Part shown: positions 35,336 to 48,900 of the stretch, piece by piece | How the letters are laid out: every line of letters starts with the position of its first letter | Numbering within the stretch: position 1 is the first letter of the stretch | Assembly (NCBI RefSeq): GCF_041296385.1 | Contig: NW_027184085.1 | Location: 55,395,109-55,459,108 of the forward strand | From: Aphelocoma coerulescens | Taxonomy: Eukaryota; Chordata; Aves; Passeriformes; Corvidae | Length of the DNA stretch: 64,000 nucleotides | Direction: 5' to 3' | Made by a program: the position numbers and the translations under genes | The notes under the pieces: generated by a model | Told to the model about the DNA's origin: nothing | The model's input: the letters and a program-made list of their open reading frames with translations, nothing else | Database searches by the model: none

Positions 35336-38300
35336 GGCAGAAGAAGAGATGTCAGTTAGCCCAGTCTTTGTTGGCTGGAGTTCAGAGTCTCACTTGTACT
35401 GCATGACGATGAGACAAAAGACTTGTAGATTGACTCCTAACCACACAAGTTCAGAAAACAGTCCCCAGGTTGAAACGTGCTTGCAAACCACCTTGTTTCA
35501 CTGGATTTCTTTGAAACAGAGCTTTCAGTCAGTATGGCTAGTAATGGTGGATCAAACACATCACAATTCTGGTGTTTTCAACATGTTTGAAAGCACTTCT
35601 TGCTACAAGATTCAGTACCCTTGCACTGATTTGAGGCTGCTCAGCTGGCACTGCTGCCCAGCCAGTTCCACAGACATGACAGAAAATATCTATTCCCATT
35701 GAATTCACCTGGTCAGCCATACTATGACACCTTCCACTGAGCTCAGGACATCATCCCCAGTCAGGTCTGGAGAGAAGAGGCTTTCCCATGATTTCCCAAG
35801 ATACTTTGGAAAATAATGGAAGAACATGTGGAAGAGCTTCTGTCCTTTCAGACTTTTTAGTTCAATCTGTATGCAGAGGAGGCTGTTCAGTTATCGAAAG
35901 AACAGTGGCAGAATTTAGGTCATGTTTTTTTCAGTTATCGGGTGCATAAAAATGAACACAAAAATTGAACATAAGAAATAGATTGCTTTTCCAGATCTTA
36001 TATATTTAGGATTATATTTCCTACCTTTTTACCCTGCTCTCTTTTGCCTATAAAATGCATTTAGTAATTCAGCTATACTTATTTTCAATTCGAAGCAATT
36101 ACTGTGAGACAGCAGCGTGAATATGTGCATTTCCAGAATTGCAGATACTTTTTACAGTTGAAGGGAAACAGAAGAGAGATGGGCAAAAAGCAGGTAGGCT
36201 TTTCAAATAATTTTTGCAATTAATTTCAGAGAGGTAAAAATAAGACAGAGAGGGTTTGATCCTCAACCTCTTTATTAGCGGACTATGGATACATCTGAGT
36301 TTTTCCTTGCAGGCTACGTCCACATCTGCCATGGAGAGGAATATAGGCCATATCTGCAGACAGTACAACTAAGTCTGGTGTCTGGTAGCAGCACGAGGGC
36401 ATCTCTTTGTTGCCCACTTTTCACTCATGAGAACCTCTACTTCCTCATCAGCTTTCTGCTCAAGGATCTGCAGCTGTAGTATATGGTATTCAAAAAGGAC
36501 TAGACAAAAAAAAAACCATTGGTGGAGAAAATATTTCTTACACATGTACAAAACAGCCAGATACTCACTGGTGGCATTTGAATGCACGATTCATGATAAG
36601 AAGTTCTACCTCCTGTGACTCATGCTATTTGCCCTGCAAGGAGCTACAGAGTAGCCCACCTCTCATTTCTCATGTTCCACAGTTATTTGAACAGTTCTGG
36701 CTCAGTTCAGCCGAGTGTGTGACAAGTGCAAAAGGCTGAGCAACAAGGCTAGGTACAAAGCAGCTGCACAAAGGAGCCCAGCAAAGAATGTGGTGATTTG
36801 ATTTTGTGAATGAACAAACATTTTCCCACTACTCTGTTTAATTCACTTAAACAGAGCCAGAAGCTTCCCTGAAGCTCCATGTGTATTATTGTTCCAAATA
36901 ACTTCCAAGATGACTGTCAGAAAAACTTGATAGGAATAATTTTTTTTATCTTGTAAGCCCTGGAATTTCTGCTAGATAACTCTCATATGGAAGGGAAGTT
37001 TCTGAGAAAAATGAAGTTATTTACCCAAAGTAATTTATAGGGAATACCACTCTTTTCACTGAGATTTGATTTCTACTCTATCAGGTATGGATAAACATCA
37101 CCCACACCTGTAAACAGACATGTCCTTTTGTTTTTTCAGGGAGGTGATGGGAGGAGGAACATTTGAATTAACCCCAAAGCAGGGTAGCAATGACATTTGT
37201 AGGAAAAAGATATTTTTCATTTCTGAAATGTTTAGCTGCCTAATTTTCTCTGTGCCCTCAGAGGACTGAAATATAAAGATACTTAGAGCAAGCCCCAGCA
37301 AACAGATTTCTTCTCTTGCTCCTTTCTGAGTACATGCTATAATAGCTACCCATTCATCAACTTCATTTTTTCAGTAGCAGGATGCTCCCTCTCAGAAAAC
37401 AGGAAAACTGGGCTCAGGTCCCTGTAGAAAGTAGTAAGTACGTATTTTCCTACACCCTCTTTCTTGCTTTATTTTCTGGGAAGAGCCCTGGGCGGCTTGG
37501 TGCTAAGCTCCTTCCTCTGTGAGCCAGAGACAGTCTGAACTTCTGCAGTCAGGCAACACTGTGCAAGTGTAACATTATAAAAAAAATGCAAAGCTGTTTC
37601 TGGCGAGGTTTGAAAGCAAACCAGACAGAGAGCAGGTCAGTGATGCAAGTGCCAGAAACAGTTTGAGAACTAATGCCATTGTTAAATACCTTGTGTGAAG
37701 TTAGTCCTTGGCTCTTCCTGTCCCCAGTCTGGTTTTGTGGGAAAGAAAGAAATGTTAAAAAAAAAGCCTATAGCATTTTTTAAAGAGGAAGCAAAAGGAT
37801 AATTACTTTAAAAGTTCTTCTATAACAGAAAGAATGAACATAATTTTTTTTTTCCAGAAATAGTAGAATGATTCTGCACTTTCAAGAATAGTCCCATAAG
37901 GAGCCAGCATTGAAGATAGGCAGTTTCACCAGTTGCCCTTTCAGGTTCTGCACTTTTGCTTTCTGATAGTTAAGTACAACTTTTTTTTTCCCTTAAGGTT
38001 TTTGGTTTTTTTTATCTTAAGGTAAGGTATTTATTACTTTATTAGTTCTTTTCCTTCAGGAACAGAAGACTACTTCTCTGGATTTTGTTTGAGGTGTACA
38101 AAATCACATTTGTTTACACAAATCTATTCATCTTTGCAGTTACCTTGCTCACTCTGCTTCAAACTATGTGACATCTGCCAGAGAAATAAACAGAAAGCAG
38201 CATAATAAAGCAACAGGCTCTTGAAATCAATAGATATGAACATCAGATGCAGTACACTCTTCTCTGTTTTCTTTTCTTTATTACTGGTATCGTGGATGGT

Positions 38301-38427
38301 CTGTAATGACAATTAGACAAAGTAAGTTTGCTCTGGTTAGACAGTTCCTACTCTCTCTCAAATGCATTTCAGTCTATAGAAGTTTAAAAGCGTGGGGGAA
38401 ACTCATCCACAAAGTTTGCCCTGTGAA

Positions 38428-38500
38428 ACTATCATGGAATTTCAAGGTTTCAATCTAGACTGGACCCCTAAGCTCATAGGCCATCTGCTGATCTACCAGT
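38428..38500 (-). repeat. Possible degraded CR1 3'-end fragment
   Basis: The wording ATCATGGAATTTCAAGG, followed shortly by GACTGGACCCCTAAGCTCAT, resembles the minus-strand form of the avian CR1 LINE 3' end (AATCATAGAAT…GGAAGAGACC…AAGATCAT). The similarity is loose, the terminal octamer repeat is absent, and I may be over-reading it. Confidence 0.2.
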
Positions 38501-38723
38501 ATTTCTACCAGCAATCTCTTGGCAGCTCTCTGCTAAGCACATGGAATCTGCATATCAAAAAGACATAACCTCTCAGATACATTGCCTGCAAATCCTTGAC
38601 ACCTAACCTTGGCAGTCAGGGTCACACAGGATAAACAAGGAAGTGCACAACTCTCACATAGCCAAAGCTTTTGTTGTGACAGTTCCTGCCTTTCTTTCTT
38701 GTTTGGGTTTTGGAGGTTTTTCT

Positions 38724-38745
38724 GGGGAGGGGGGGTTGGGTTGGG
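38724..38745 (+). other. Canonical G-quadruplex motif
   Basis: The plus strand has GGGG-A-GGGGGGG-TT-GGG-TT-GGG, four G runs of at least three with loops of 1-2 bases, followed by a T run. This satisfies the usual G-quadruplex pattern with short loops, which favour stability. It lies in intergenic DNA about 10 kb past KCNN2. Confidence 0.8.
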
Positions 38746-40276
38746 TTTTTTTTTTATTAAAAAGGCTGATATGTCAGTGTCTTAATTTTATTAGTACAAT
38801 TTTTACACTATATTGAGATTGTGCCTTTGGCCCAAGCTATCTTTTGTCCAAAGTAACCTCTTTGACTCCATCAAGTTACAGTGCAAAAAAATCTGAAAAC
38901 CTTTATTAAGGCTTTGGATTTCTGTGCTCTTCTGTGCCCTGGAGTTTTCCTTTCACTTTCCATATTATGTAGGTTTCAAGGTTTGAGGTCTCTATATACA
39001 TCCACTGTAACTTCCTTGGCCACAGCAACTGACCTGGATGGGTACCAAATACCATAAGAATTTGAAGACCGTTCTTTATCTAGCATTAAGAAAGATAAAT
39101 AAAAAGCTAAGACGGTAGACAACCTGTCTGCAAGATTTAAGATGAAAGAAAATATATTTCTAAAATGAATTTACCTGAATATTTAACCTTTGCTATTTTT
39201 CTTCTGTTCTTAAATTCCTGAGAGTTTCTGCAATTTCTCTATTTTCTTTGGAACTCTCACCCAAGAGCTCCAGTTCTTACAGCCCTGCACAGTTATTTCC
39301 CCCTGAGAGAAGGCAGCCAGAGACCAAACAAGTGGCAAACTTCCCTGGAGAGTTCCACAGAGCCCAATACAAAAATGCTTGTAGCAACAGATGAAGCTGG
39401 AAAAGGAAAAAGAGGAGTCTATGTTGATTAAAAGTACGTTGCCAGTAAGATGAGAATAATATTGGGAAATCCCTTTGTGATATCTGGACTTTCTTTACAA
39501 GTACTTGCAAGTTTTAGTATAGATATGAGAGAAAAAAGAGGGGGGTTTTCTGGCCATAGGTCAGTCTTGAAGATTAATAGGTGCTGAATGTCAACTTAAT
39601 CAAATGGGAGCTCTCATGGGTGCTTCTAAACCTCAGCATCCTTTCAGCTCATGTGCAGCTGGATCTGCACAGCTGGTAACTTTGCCAAGCTTCAGAGTGT
39701 TGGTTTTAGCTTGGTTGTTACAAACTGGTCTAAAAGACTAAAATGTGTCTTCTGTTGCAAGAAAGTTGGTGTAATATTCCAAAACAGTCAGGATGATAAA
39801 GTGAAACCAACAAACAAACAAACAAAAAAAATCCCAAAGTCTCTACCAAGCCAATTAAAAAATGGTCAACAAAACCCCAAACTCAAACCCCTCCACCTTT
39901 CTCCAAACACATCACTCAACACCTTCCACATAATTCACAAGGACTGACAGATAAGCATTTCCTTGAGTGGAGGAACCACAAAATTGGTTGCCCAACAGAA
40001 AATGCCTGAGGAACCAGTTCTTGCAAGGAATAATCAGACCCTTACTACCTTATAACACAGGCCAGTTTCAGGCCAGTTACCTATCCACATAAACACTAAA
40101 GCAAACTAACATTTGCTCTTGTACACATAAAGAAGCCTACTTTCTGCTCTCAGCCCACTTTTATCACTGATGCTTTGATTTCTTCTCCTGATAATGTGAT
40201 ATTAGCTATCCATTCTGTTTTTCAGTGTATGTACGTTCACTGTAATGGTAGGACACCTCAACCTATCCTGTCTAGA

Positions 40277-40330
40277 GATCACAGAATCACAGAAGACTTG
40301 AAGGCTAGGTAATGAAAGGGATATAAACTG
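40277..40330 (-). repeat. Probable CR1 LINE 3'-end remnant
   Basis: ATCACAGAATCACAGAAG contains two tandem copies of a CAYAGAAT-like octamer, the reverse complement of the ATTCTRTG repeats that end avian CR1 elements. It is followed by ACTTGAAGGC, where CR1 normally has a TTGGAAGG-like phrase. That places the 3' end of a truncated, diverged element here in minus orientation. The body is too degraded to bound. Confidence 0.35.
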
Positions 40331-42484
40331 TGCAGTTGTCTCTAGCCTGACAACGAGAAAGTCAAACATTTTCATTTCTTCCTCCCTCGTCTCCACTCTA
40401 CCAGATACCCCAAATTTGTGGTTTCATAGAAGAAAACCCACACCATAGTAGTGCCCTCCCAGACACTTATATTCAATAAACACGTCTTCAATAACTATGT
40501 TTTCAGATATTATACTGCACACATAACAGAAAAAAAAATGTACAGGTATTACTAGTAATTCTCAACCTTTTGTGCACATCTTGGCAGTCAGGTCTGTGAC
40601 TTACTATTCTGCAGCATAACTCCACAGTTCTGTAGTCACTAATCATGTGTTACTCCAATCCACAGGATATACATTACATTCATAGATGCAGGAACTAAAA
40701 CAGACCGAAATTCTTCTCCCAAAAAACAGTTAGCATTAGTTCATCACTGGAAATAAAAATCTTGTAAATATTACTTTGGCACATCAGTTATAAAATTTCC
40801 TCTTTGGGACTTTCTTTCCACAACAGCTTTTACTTAAGATACCAGTTCATTAAATCTGAACACCTGTCTAGTCTTTATTTGCCATGGATTGAAAAAAAAA
40901 AAAAAAATTGAGTGGATGATGTTGTGTGAAAAATAATTGTAGAGAAAATGGATGCCAATGAATAAACCAAATTCTTGGTGAATATAAAGTACACCCTGAT
41001 TTTCCTAAACACAGTAAATAAACTTCAAAGTTTCAATGCTGTTAGCAGGAGTTAGTGTTAGTCCTCGTACACAGTTAGGTGATCGCACATTTCTGGGTGT
41101 AAGTTTGTGGATAAATCTTGACTTCTTTATGTTGGCCTTAAAAGACTCCAGATATAGCTCCTAAATCCATATGCCAGTACATAAATAGGCAGCTTAATTT
41201 TAGAGCTTGGAGAATGCATTAGCTTCTATCAAATTTCCTGATAGTTCACATATTGTAATATTTGTTAAGTACTTTGCTTCCCTAAGTAACAGCACACCCC
41301 CCCGCATTCTGAACATACTGTCTGTTTAATTATTATATGTGGTCTGTGAACAAGTGAAACTGCTGCCTGTGGTGTAGGCAAAAATACTATTGTCTAATTT
41401 GATCAGCTTCAACTTCAACACAATTGGCTGCACCCCACAAATAACTAAAATTGAACTGTATTTGAATCATCTGCTACTCTTTTTGCAGATACAGATTCCC
41501 CATTCTCTTAAATATGTCACATTTACTTGAGGCACTGTAAGCATCTCATTTCACAGAGATTTAGTGAAGAAAATAGGAAGGGATAGGGTGGATGGTGGTT
41601 TGTTATTATTTTTTTCTCCAAAACAAATCCAAGACATCCAGCACTGCAAGAGGCAGAGCTGCGTAGTAGTACAACTCATAAAGAAGACAGACATCCTCTT
41701 GCATGACGTCTTGAAACGGGAGCCTTCTTTTGTCTGCTATCAAAATAACTTGCAGAAAGAGGAAAGATCATCTATCCTTCCAGTCACTTGAATAAATCTT
41801 GGAGGTAAACACCTAGGTGAACAGTAACAGAAAACAAAAGGAAAAAATCAGCCCTTAATGATAAGGTGAAATTAGACATGAAAATAAATAGTTATGCCTT
41901 AATAACTGTATTCTCTGACAGTGAAATGGAGTTTCTCTCAAATGTGATTGAAAGCCAAGATGGTATAATCAAATCCACTCGTGTTGCAGAATTGTTTTTT
42001 TTTTAAATAAGTTAATGCTAAAAGGAAAATATGTAGTTCATATTAAGTACATACTCAGTAAGAATGTTAAGTATCCTGTTGCAAAGCAAATTCAAGTATC
42101 ATACTGCCAAATAAATATTAGCTGCAGTCTTCCTTGTAGAGAGCAGTCCTCTACTTCTCATATGAAGCGTTAGTTTGGCATTACTGTAGAGCAAGATGGA
42201 AGTCTGACTACAACCAAGAATTAATGCGAAGATCCAGTGATGGCAAACAAAACATGGAACAACTGTACTTGTTTCTCTTGTGGCCTCCTATCCCCTGGTA
42301 CATTGGTGTCACAGGCAGGCTCAGCCAGTATCACACACATCTAAAGACACTCAGCTTGTGCTCTTTAGCATCTGACACCAGTGTAGAATACAACATCCCA
42401 CTCATACTTCTTTCAAAATTGTGTGAATTCAACAAAAAACTTCTTTTAAATTTAATGGAATTCCATTTAGAATCAAAAGCAGTG

Positions 42485-42701
42485 CATTTTTAGCTCCTAA
42501 ACCCTTTGCTTCAGATGAGATATGGACCAAAATCTTTAAGGATGTCTTCCTTTTTCTCTGTGCTTCCTGTATGAGATAAGGAAGAAAAAGGTAACTGAGT
42601 GCTTTCAGACATGAGACCTTGGTGAAGGAGGAGGCAGGGAGAAGGCGGAGAGCAAAACCAAAGGAAGTTCATCTTAATGCTACAATTCCAAAATTGCACC
42701 T
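42485..42701. repeat. 217-bp tandem duplication, copy 1
   Basis: The first unit of a head-to-tail duplication. It starts CATTTTTAGCTCC and ends just before the next CATTTTTAGCTCC at 42702. By eye every base agrees with copy 2. The unit shows no coding potential that I recognise and is not a microsatellite. Confidence 0.93.
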
Positions 42702-42918
42702 CATTTTTAGCTCCTAAACCCTTTGCTTCAGATGAGATATGGACCAAAATCTTTAAGGATGTCTTCCTTTTTCTCTGTGCTTCCTGTATGAGATAAGGAA
42801 GAAAAAGGTAACTGAGTGCTTTCAGACATGAGACCTTGGTGAAGGAGGAGGCAGGGAGAAGGCGGAGAGCAAAACCAAAGGAAGTTCATCTTAATGCTAC
42901 AATTCCAAAATTGCACCT
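42702..42918. repeat. 217-bp tandem duplication, copy 2
   Basis: The second unit directly abuts copy 1. It is followed by two more matching bases (CA, 42919-42920) before the sequences part, so the junction has a two-base microhomology. The identity implies a very recent event, or an assembly artefact such as a retained second haplotype. Confidence 0.93.
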
Positions 42919-42920
42919 CA

Positions 42921-45900
42921 AAAAGTGTAGGTCAGGAATAGTGTATTTCTTAGGCAGGTGCAAAAATCACATATTTTAAAAGATATACTTATTACTGAAT
43001 GCTATTCTATCTTCCTAAACAAATAACTACCTTAGTCTAAACTTGTTCAAGCAGTGATAATTCTGGCTATGATTACACTGGAATAAAATTCATTTCTGGC
43101 TACACTGGCAGTGAGTTCCTTTGGGAACTGTCTTCTGGCATAAACTAGACTTTTTTTTTTTTCCCAGTACCACTAAATAGTGGAGACATCCTTGAGAAGA
43201 ATTAAGCCTTCCATAGCTTCATGACAGGCAGCTAGAGTAAGAAACACACACTGGGTCTGCTCGCTCTTAGCACAAAGCAGAAACAGTTTCAGCCCTATGC
43301 AATTCCATCTTGCTGCTTTACAGTCCTGATCAGAGCCTGATGCAGCTAAGGGCTTTGGTTTAGACTTATTGCTGTCATAAAGACAATGTTCAGCAGGCTG
43401 CAGGAATACTGTCTGCCACTTACAAACGTGCCCAATAACAACTGGGTGTGTGGGAGGGACTAATGAAGTATGTAACTGGATTTTGTTGTCTTGGACACTA
43501 GCAGTGCTTCTGGCATGATCTGCATCTTCACAGGAAGACTCAGCAGTTCTCCACAGATGTGGGATTTCAGTGGATACCCGTGTTGAGCAATACAGATTCT
43601 GGTGCTGGGATTACCTAATAGGTAATGGCTAAAACACGGCTTCCATATGGGTGAACTGCCTTGTACTGATGTAAGCTGTACAACAACAAGGAAACCAACT
43701 GAATAGCAGACCTCAGGAGTGAGTAATAAATCTTGATCCTTTACCTCTGGCCATGTCATGAAGCTTAGACAAGACATGTAAGTTTTGTTGTGGCTACAGC
43801 TCTCAGCATCATTTTCCCCAAAAGCCACAGAAGTAGAACTAAGGACTATCTGGCCGGACAGTTAGTGGAAATTTTCTAGAGTATAAAGATTTTGCTGGCT
43901 ACCATTACACCATTGATAGCAGCCATTTCACTCTCCTTTGTGAATGTGGAAGCATTCAAGAAAAGTAAATAAAACAGCATGACTGCTGCTTTCAGTCAGA
44001 AAAATGAGGAGTTATAAAGACTTCTTAAAATAAAATTCTGTCTTTTTGTACACAAAATACTGAACAATTTGGAATTATTTTGTTTTACCATCTAGAAGTT
44101 CTTCTATAGGTTTGTGAAGAGTCCATGAAAATCTCCTGTTTTATGATTAAGGTCATAAAATGTCAACAGGACTTATTTTTCTGAAACTATAGTCAGAGGT
44201 GGATGGTAAAAGGTTGTTGAAAAGATGAGGGAGATGAAGAGGCTCATTAACAAAATGCAGATGATGATACTGTGACCATCTTCTGAACTGTTTCAATCTA
44301 TGACAGGAAATCCTGTTGACCAAGTATTGTTTTGTTTTGTTTTGTTTTTTTACCTACAAGCAAGTTTTGTGTTGGGTACCATGAAAGACTTGAGAATACA
44401 AAAATGGAGTCTGAAAACACCTACACCAAGGAAGCCTAACTGATTTTTAATGAAGTTTGGGGAGCGGCAGGTGGATATGAGTAGTGGAGGGATGTTCATA
44501 ATAATAAGGTGCAAAAACTTTCCCTGCTACTCACAGCACAGCCACGAGAAGCACCTAAAAATAACTTTTAACTTCACAAATCCATAGTCCTGCAGCACAC
44601 ATTAATTTCTACCAATAGACTGAAATTCCAGAGCAGTTGAAGATGAGCAAACTTATTATTGAGAGTGCAAGGTTGTCTTCCAGCAGGTGCCTGAAAGCCA
44701 CTTCTAGACCAGATAACAGCCTGGTGGGAGAGCCAAGTAATTCTTTAAACTTAGTACCAACAGCATATCCATTTGGGGAAGAGAAAACTTAAATTAGGTT
44801 GCTATAAATACTGTCAATCCCAGTGTCATAAGAGGAAGTTCAATTAGTTTAGACTGGTCCCAAAATCATATTCTGAAAATGAAATGATGAAACACAATCT
44901 TGTTTGGTTTTTTAAAAATTAGCCATTCTGTCAATTGCTCTAAGGGAAAGCTCAGCAGCATAAGAAAGCAGGAGTCTTCTGTTAAAATGCAGCAGCTGTT
45001 TCCAAGGGCTTGTTGAAACCATCATGAAACTTGAACTGTATTGGAGGGAAGACTGTGAAACAAAATAGCCTGTAATGAGCAGCTGTGTCTGAGGAGCTCA
45101 GCTTCAGTGTTTTTAAACTGCCAGCTCCTTGTAGAGAGCTTTTTCCAGGCTCAAGAATGAATTCTCTTGATACAAGGGTCAGGGGAATTTTTAAAACTTT
45201 CTGTGTCAGAGAGCTCATTTGTCTCTTGATTTCTTGCTAACCCACCAGACTTTCAAGCACTGATAGCCTCCCTCTCACTGGGAAGTGACTGAAGCAGCCA
45301 ATTCAGTAACTATCAGGGAGACAACACTTGATCTATTTTTAAAAATCTAGGATTGCTTACAATGCAAGTTTAACCACCTTGTATTCCATTCCCTCTGCTA
45401 CAGAGGACAGAGTCAAGAAGTTCCCTAAGTGTTGCTTTTCCCCAATGAGTGGAAAACAGGCAACTATAAACATTGTAAAAGGATTGCCAAATTCCCAGCA
45501 TTTTTTTACTGGTTGCTGCCACAAAAGATTCACACAGAATCACAGGACACATTACTTTTCAGAAGTTTTCAGATGTGTGATTAATACAAGTAGGGAACTT
45601 TTTTTACTCATAGACCATAATACTGGCTTTGTAGTACTGGCAAGAAATTCACTTTTATAAAGAAGTGTTCAAAATCTAAACTGGAGGAAGGAGGAAAGGA
45701 GGTCAGAACTCCTTAATAAGACATCTGCAGAGACACAATGCACCCAGATCTCAGGAAGAGCCACCCAAGAGCAGCTGTTGCACTCTGAACAGCAGCTAGC
45801 TCATCTGACACAGCTTCCCTCTTCTGTAACTACTGGCACATATAGAGCAAGTCAAGATGCATAACCTATTTTTAAAAAATACCCAGAGAATAAAAAGCCA

Positions 45901-48900
45901 TTTAGGGCCCAAGAAACAAATTTTTGTGCAGCAAAAAAAATGTCATGTGAGCATAAAAGGACTACACAAATTTTGCAATATTTGTAAAAGTGGGTTTAGC
46001 TGTGTTTGGGTACAGCAAATTGGCAGTTTTGGGCCCAACCCCAGTTCGGTGTGTACAAGAGGACAGCACTTAGAAGGAATATGAACAAACTGCCATAGGT
46101 CTGCACAGACACCATGACTCTAGTATTAATCCTTCCTGTACTCTTTTCCAGCTTGTAACTTAAAACTGCAGCTCACAATTGGAATGGGGAGCACAGAAAC
46201 ACTGTGAGGATGCTTAGCTCTCTCCCTGCATCTCACATAAACTCCCCAGTCTTTTTGTCCCTCCAGTCAGAAGGAGCGCACCCAATTGGACCTGTGGCAC
46301 TCCTCAGAGAAGAGGCTGGCCTGCTGTCTTGCAGCTGTACTGGCAGTCTCAGACCTGTCATTTGTCACAAAACACAACAGGACAAGGGCTGGCTCACCAA
46401 CGTGAGAGCTGCATCTGCTCCTGGGTGGATTTATGGGAAGATGTCACTTAGACAGGTCTGTCAGAACCCAGATTTGTTGCACCACAGAACCCAAAGCTAA
46501 AAAAATCACAATCAAATAATAATAGGTATCACATACGCAAAGGAAAAGAGGGATATTTTTTCTTGACTGGTTCAAGTCAAATCTGAGTTCATCCCTACAA
46601 ACTCAGAGCAGCCAGTGTAGTATGCTTCTAAACACTGACTTTTCTACTTTCTTGGTCATTTTGGAAGTCAAAAAGGGAGAGAAGGAGAGAGGAAACTGAA
46701 GTTGGGAGTTAACCCTCGGAAACTGTCAAGATCATTTGAGTATAACTTGAGAGGTGTTTTCCGCATTTACAAGATGTCTCATCTGAACAGTTCACAGCAC
46801 TTCATACTCAGTTCTCACAATATTGCACTTTTCTGCCAATGCAGGCGTCTCAAACTCACACGGTACCAAACTGAATTAATATGATAGCACAGCTTTAGGG
46901 CCAAGGGAAAGCATTGCTTCTTTCACATACCCACATAAAACCTCCACCCCCATTACTGCAGCTGCTCTGTTCCATCCCTTTCTGTTGTTTGGTTTGCCAG
47001 AAGTACTGCCAGAAAGAGGTCTGAAAGGGAAGGTTTCAGAGGAAGACTGTGTGGCTGCCACATTCATTTTTGGAACTGGAGAACAGACTCAACAGGAATG
47101 GGGACAGGGAATCACAGATCTTCACTGGTGACATGTTATACTGGGATCAAGGCAGTCAGCCAAGACAAGGTTAAGAGTTTTCAATTTCTAATACTTTCTG
47201 CAGTTGTAATGTTCTGTTGAGAATGTAGTTTCGTAACATGTGTTTATTCTGCTTACTTCTAACTGAGCATTTGGAAGACATAAACTTTAATAGCCTGCCT
47301 GATACACTGCTGCGTGCAGTATGTTTTCCGGTTCCATAACCTAAAGTCCAATTGGTGGAAGGACGACTATAAAAGACAACCCATGAAATATCTTATTATG
47401 AGCTCCAAGAGCTTGGAGCTATTTAAATTTAAAAATTAAATGAGACAAAGGTTTTTTTAAATGCTGTAGGATGTCAGGGCCCTGTAAGGAGGGGACACTT
47501 CCATGCTGCTTCTCAGGATTTAGCTGCCTGTGTTCATGGTTGGCTCTGCCACAGTGCAGCCATGCAGCCTGGGGTGAGACTCCTGAGTTAACAGCTTTGT
47601 TGTGAGAAAGAGCTGTGTGGTGATTGTTGTAGCACCCCTTACCCCTTGGCTCAGGAGATACATTAAAGCTCAGGATCGTTAAAGCTCCTTGGTCACTGCT
47701 TGAGCCATCGTGCAAATACACACTTCCCTCTGCCTGCCTCTCATCCTTGGCCCCTGCACTTATCAGCAGGGAGCAGCTGGTCCCTGACAAAGACTGTTTT
47801 AAAAACAAAACAACTTTTGAACCAGAGATGTATCAAGTATTAGCATCAGAAACTTATCTGGAGGATGTACTAAGCTACCATTTCTGTAGTTGATTTTCTG
47901 CTTCCTTTCAGGGATGCCCACCCCAGAACACCCTGAGCAGCTGCTCTCCTGCCCTCCCTGCCTATTTTCTTTCACAAGACTAAGCCAGTGTGCCAGGGGC
48001 AGGAAGCAGGAAAGCGTGGTGGATTCCTTCAGAATTTGTTCATGTTTAAGTGGGGGTGGCAGGTGGGGAAATCCATGAAGAGCATATATTTCTCACTCAC
48101 CCTGTAAAACTGCATGCCAATCATCATGTGAAGCCTGCATGGGATCTCAGGGGTACTCAAAATCAGAAACTGGGACATACTGGAGGATGTATAATTCACA
48201 AATTATATCTGCTCCAGGGAAGGGGTACTCCTTCTCACATATTTATTCAGCTCTGCTGCACTGCAGCCCCTAGGCATCAAATTATTGTAATTTCAGTTCT
48301 GGTTTCAGAACTTGTCAGAAATCTCTGAACACACTCGCTGAGAAAAGCGTGCAATCATTCCAGTGAATTAAATGCCCATTTGGAGACTTACATTTCTTCA
48401 CCTTCTGAGGTTTGTCTGGAGCACTGAGTTCTGAGGTGTAATCTGGAGCACTTTCCATGTGCTGTTGATTTGGATCAGGCACTTGCTGCTTCGCTGTTCA
48501 CTTTCATAAAGCACAAGAGAAAAGCCAAATGCTACTTGGGACACAGGTTCTTTGCCCTTTTGTTGTGATATGAAGAAATAATTTTTTGCTGAATAGGAGG
48601 AATAGAAAACCCTCATTCCTCTTCTTTCATCCAACAGCTGTATTTAGATACTGGGAATTACTTCTTTAAAAAATCTCCACAAAATCTTTACAAATATGTA
48701 ATATCACATCTCCAGTTGGTGAGATTTTCTTAAGTAAGTTGCCATGTGTCATTTTAACATGTGAACTATGTAACAAAAAGCTTCCCATAGCAAGCATTTA
48801 GTTTTTTTCTTATGAAAAACGTGGCTCTGTATTTTATAATGCACAAATTTCTGCAAGTTGCTGGCATATAAATGCAGCTACTCTGACCGATCTCATCTTT

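Larger units (their letters stand above)
34971..42484. other. Intergenic; no gene seen
   Basis: Non-coding AT-rich DNA holding a tetranucleotide microsatellite, a G-quadruplex motif, a 16-A tract at 40892-40907 and two weak CR1-like scraps (listed separately). An ATG-started frame of 122 codons at 35334-35702 begins inside the AATA repeat and matches no family that I know. I treat it and the shorter frames as chance. Confidence 0.7.

Noticed and set aside
35334..35702. 122-codon ATG-started frame
   Set aside because: It begins at the edge of the AATA microsatellite and shows no known domain; consistent with chance.
45531..45552. ACACAGAATCACAGGACA as a CR1 terminal repeat
   Set aside because: Only about one octamer unit is present and the following bases do not continue like CR1.
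47419..47808. 129-codon minus-strand frame
   Set aside because: It sits in a modestly GC-richer patch, with no family resemblance and low-complexity ends.
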